A program made the translations under genes and the position numbers. Below the pieces are notes generated by a model that saw only the letters and a program-made list of their open reading frames with translations, did no database searches and had not been told where the DNA came from. This document shows, one piece after another, positions 61,375-64,000 of a stretch of 64,000 nucleotides of DNA (position 1 is its first letter; the number at the start of each line of letters is the position of its first letter). Origin of the DNA: JAGREO01 sp020446285 (lineage in GTDB: Bacteria > Pseudomonadota > Alphaproteobacteria > Geminicoccales > Geminicoccaceae); the NCBI GenBank assembly GCA_041398005.1, contig JAWKVP010000001.1:434001-498000 (forward strand), in the 5' to 3' direction.

Positions 61375-61902
61375 GAACGTCTACCACCTTGAAAACCGGT
61401 CCCTTGAAGACCGGCGAGGCGCATGAGCCTCGCATTGGATTCCGTCCCCGAGATCACATCACGTTGCCTGGATCGCCTGTTTGAAAAACCGACAGTTGAG
61501 ATTGCCGGCTCACCGCGCTCCTGACCCGCGTGAATGATGCCATCTACGGGCTTGCTGCAGCGCAAGACGCTGAAGCCGGGCGGAAGGTAGAGGCATAGCC
61601 GCCTTACCACTACTCACGTTGTGTTGCAGTTTGTTGCACGGAAAATGTTGAGAACACTTCCAGAAAGATTCTTTAACATGTTGTTTTAAATATATTTTTT
61701 CATATTGAAAGGCTGTCGCCGACATGTGTCGATCGTTGCAATGACGGGAGTTCCGCGCATCCGTAGCGGTGATGCTGTCGCCGTCGCGCAACAGGTGAAA
61801 GCGGCCATTGACGCAAGGCTTCGGATATTGCATCGCAGACCTGCTGTGCCCGGGATGCAAATCTGCAACTTCCGGGAGAACAAAATAAAGGGATTGTTAC
61901 GC
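61375..61902. promoter_or_regulatory. non-coding divergent region between aasR and sleB-like gene
   Basis: In these 528 bp I see no supported gene. The middle, 61610-61710, is the most A/T-rich stretch of the window (including TTTTAAATATATTTTTTCAT near 61683-61702), probably a promoter region for either direction. AAGGGA near 61888 is the ribosome binding site of the rightward gene. Confidence 0.5.
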
Positions 61903-62376
61903 ATGAGTTGGAAAGTGCTGGCGATGGCGGTCACCATCGGCTCGAGCCTGATCTGGACACCGGCGGACGCCCAGGATGTCGACGCGGAAAGCCGGCGTAT
62001 GTTCGCCCTCAACTTGTACCACGAGGCCCGTTCCGAAGGTCGCGAGGGCATGGTCGCGATCGGTTGGGTCGTTCTCAATCGTGTCGCGGACGGAAAATAT
62101 CCGGACAGCATCACCGGTGTCATCACCCAGAAACGCGGCAGCCGCTGCGAATGGGGCTGGTGGTGCGACGGCAAGTCCGACGCGCCCACCGAGGAAGGCA
62201 AGTGGGAAGAGGCGCAGGAGATCGCCGGCGAAATGCTCGGCTCGCAGCCTCCGGCCGATCCCACCGGCGGCGCACTCTGGTTCCACGAGACATTCCGCGA
62301 CCGTCCGGGCTGGATGGGAAGCGATGTCACACGCACGGCGACACTCGGCCGGCACCATTTCTACGGTCGCAACTGA
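61903..62376 (+). CDS. SleB-type cell wall hydrolase
   Basis: The 157-residue protein has a signal peptide (MSWKVLAMAVTIGSSLIW, then ADA) and a Hydrolase_2 domain: FALNLYHEARSEGREGMVAI near residues 31-50 with the catalytic Glu, WVVLNRVADGKYPDSITGVI, and a final HHFYGRN. It would be a periplasmic peptidoglycan hydrolase. The start at 61903 was chosen for its signal peptide and ribosome binding site. It precedes a secreted protease. Confidence 0.82.
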   Translation: MSWKVLAMAVTIGSSLIWTPADAQDVDAESRRMFALNLYHEARSEGREGMVAIGWVVLNRVADGKYPDSITGVITQKRGSRCEWGWWCDGKSDAPTEEGKWEEAQEIAGEMLGSQPPADPTGGALWFHETFRDRPGWMGSDVTRTATLGRHHFYGRN

Positions 62377-62462
62377 CGAACCGGCGAAGAGGTGGAGGTC
62401 GTTAACCCGGCCTTCACCGGAAATTGCGAGACTGGGGCGGATCCGAAAACGCGGAACGCCTC

Positions 62463-63224
62463 ATGAAACACATTCTCGTCCTTGCTCTCGGCCTCGCCCT
62501 GCTTCCGGCCGGCGTATTTGCCGCAAGCCTGTCGGAATGGCTCGGCATATCCGGCAATGACGGACGCGATTCCGTGCGCTTCAACGGTGGCTGGCCGTGG
62601 GTCGCGGTGGGCCGTCTCGACCGTGCCGATGGCGGACATTGCAGTGCCACGCTGATCGGGCGCGACCGGATCCTGACCGCGGCCCATTGCATCGTCGATC
62701 GGGACGGCCGGCAGCTCGATCCCGCATTGCTGCGCTTTTCCGCAGGTCTCGACTCCGCAGGTCTCGACGGAACCCGGTCGAGAGCGGTCGCGTCGGGGCG
62801 GCGGATCATCGTCGATGGTGCGCTCGCATTCGACGATGATGGCGATATCCGCGCGCTCGAGAAGGATTGGGCCGTGGTCGAGCTCGACCGGCAATTGTTC
62901 GACGGTGGCTGGCTGCGTCCCGTGCCGATCGCACCGAAGGGAACCGCCGGTGCGGGCGGAGAGCGGGGCATGACACTTGCACAGGCCGGCTACAGCGGCG
63001 ACAGGCGTGACGAACTCACCCGCAACAGGACATGCAACATGCTCTCGCTGCAGTCGGGCGGGCGGCTCGTCGTGCATGACTGCGATGCGACCTTCGGCGA
63101 TTCCGGCTCGCCGATCATGGTGGAAACCAATGGCGACTATTCGATCCTCGCCGTTCACAGCGCGATCGCGCGCCTCGACGGCAATGTCGTGGGCCTTGCC
63201 GTGATCCCGCCCGACGGTTTCTGA
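62463..63224 (+). CDS. secreted trypsin-like serine protease
   Basis: The 253-residue protein has a signal peptide (MKHILVLALGLALLPAG, then FAAS) and an S1-type protease domain with the full triad: His75 in LTAAHC, Asp135 in KDWAVVELD, and Ser214 in FGDSGSP. It should act in the periplasm or outside the cell. It lies 86 bp after the cell wall hydrolase gene. Substrate unknown. Confidence 0.85.
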   Translation: MKHILVLALGLALLPAGVFAASLSEWLGISGNDGRDSVRFNGGWPWVAVGRLDRADGGHCSATLIGRDRILTAAHCIVDRDGRQLDPALLRFSAGLDSAGLDGTRSRAVASGRRIIVDGALAFDDDGDIRALEKDWAVVELDRQLFDGGWLRPVPIAPKGTAGAGGERGMTLAQAGYSGDRRDELTRNRTCNMLSLQSGGRLVVHDCDATFGDSGSPIMVETNGDYSILAVHSAIARLDGNVVGLAVIPPDGF

Positions 63225-63323
63225 CCGCCTCGCCGCCGCAGATGTCCCGATCGGGAAACCGGTGTCGAACAGCCTTGTCTTTGCGCGGATGATTCCCTAC
63301 CGACAGACGCACGAACATCACCT

Positions 63324-64000
63324 GTGCATTTACACTTCTCAACAGCGTTGGAAGACCTCGTGGCGACCATTACGGCAGGCGCCGAAGCATTCGGCCTGAA
63401 TGTCATGACGCGGGCCGATACGCCGCGCGAACGACTCGATTCACAAGCGGCGGCCATCTACCGGATCTTCGCCGCGCGTGAACGCGAATTCGGGTTCGGC
63501 CCGGATGTCGTGGTCGAATATCCGGCGATCGGTGAACCGCCAACATGCAAATTTCTCACCGATCCGGTCGGCCATGTCGCCGCGCGTGTGGCCGAGCTTC
63601 GGAAAAGCCGGCCGATCTCGCGAATCGTCGTCCTGACGACCTACGGCCGGCAATTGCTCGAACCGCTCTCCGCCGCCGGCTACACCGCCCTGCGGATCGA
63701 CATGCCGGCCGGCCCCGATCATACCTACGCGTTCATCCGGGATCCGGACGACCCGGCGACGGCGGGATGCACGCTCTATCTCGAAGCGGTCGACGAGGCG
63801 GATGAGAAGATCCGTCCCTCGTTCGTCGTCGAACTGGTCGACGGCAGTGGCCGGCTCTGTGGCGGTGCGTGCGGTTCGATCCATGAACGCGATGGCCAGC
63901 GCTTCGCCTATCTCGCGACCCTGACCCTCGTGCCGGGGCTGCCGCCCACGACCGGAACCCGTCTCGCCGAGGCAGTGTTCGACACTCTGCGCCAACAGGG
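63324..64000 (+). CDS. unknown protein, cut off by the window end
   Basis: An open frame of at least 225 codons runs from a GTG at 63324 to the right edge. It reads as natural protein: AEAFGLNVMTRADTPRERLD near the start, RIVVLTTYGRQLLEPLSAAG in the middle, and a repeated-looking second half with FVVELVDGSGRLCGGACGSI. The second half resembles an acetyltransferase-like (GNAT) beta sheet, but I do not recognise the family. No in-frame ATG lies upstream near the start, so GTG is the best guess. Confidence 0.55.
   Translation, partial: MHLHFSTALEDLVATITAGAEAFGLNVMTRADTPRERLDSQAAAIYRIFAAREREFGFGPDVVVEYPAIGEPPTCKFLTDPVGHVAARVAELRKSRPISRIVVLTTYGRQLLEPLSAAGYTALRIDMPAGPDHTYAFIRDPDDPATAGCTLYLEAVDEADEKIRPSFVVELVDGSGRLCGGACGSIHERDGQRFAYLATLTLVPGLPPTTGTRLAEAVFDTLRQQ

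Noticed and set aside
59413..61392. Long plus-strand open frame opposite aasR and the end of cerR
   Set aside because: The minus-strand gene has all acyl-AMP ligase motifs; the plus frame is a composition artefact.
1..64000. tRNA, rRNA and CRISPR arrays
   Set aside because: A by-eye scan found no tRNA T-loop/acceptor pattern, no rRNA-like stretch and no regularly spaced repeats; a covariance-model search would be needed to be certain.

Overview
The window is a GC-rich, densely packed chromosomal segment of an alphaproteobacterium. The supporting evidence is an electron-transfer-flavoprotein/PduO-type adenosyltransferase operon of alphaproteobacterial layout, a Caulobacter-type sphingolipid operon, and many start/stop overlaps of the ATGA or TTGA kind. 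No rRNA, tRNA or CRISPR array was recognised.

Region by region. 1-5 kb holds the 5' end of uvrC, then a surface-polysaccharide group (Alg13-like and Alg14-like glycosyltransferase subunits, a membrane nucleotidyltransferase-like protein, an O-antigen-ligase-type polymerase) and an acyl-CoA synthetase. 5-7 kb carries an alpha/beta hydrolase and metY. 7.1-9.9 kb is a small phage-like tail-spike module. 10.1-19.8 kb is a long plus-strand operon: four glycosyltransferases, a histidine phosphatase, a polysaccharide deacetylase, a fused peptide-type ABC ATPase and its binding protein. 19.8-24.8 kb holds methyltransferases, a metallo-hydrolase and a lone CoxL-like molybdoprotein. 24.9-29.5 kb is the hbd/etfA/etfB/adenosyltransferase/small-membrane-protein/aspartate dehydrogenase run. 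29.7-36.8 kb is housekeeping (aqpZ, ruvX, TerC, nnr, TerB, psuG, Hpt, OmpA lipoprotein).

37-51 kb is the most unusual part. A candidate small RNA and an S24-like repressor precede a compact T7-ordered podovirus-type cassette (portal, Bbp19-like, scaffold, capsid, small head protein, tail tubular A and B, a short internal-virion-like protein, large terminase). No replication, integration or lysis genes are visible. The cassette and a following SWIM/SNF2 helicase are bracketed by two inverted copies of a ~277-bp structured repeat whose stems show compensatory base changes. The tail-spike module near 8 kb may be a second locus of the same particle, so a domesticated or gene-transfer-agent-like particle is a hypothesis worth testing.

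51-57 kb holds a GntR regulator diverging from nagA, then an Fe-alcohol dehydrogenase, aldehyde dehydrogenase and glutamine-synthetase-like ligase that together suggest a gamma-glutamylated amino-alcohol or amine pathway. 57-61.4 kb is a sphingolipid/ceramide operon (aasR, cerR, acpR, spt). The window ends with a SleB-type cell wall hydrolase, a secreted trypsin-like protease and a truncated unknown gene.
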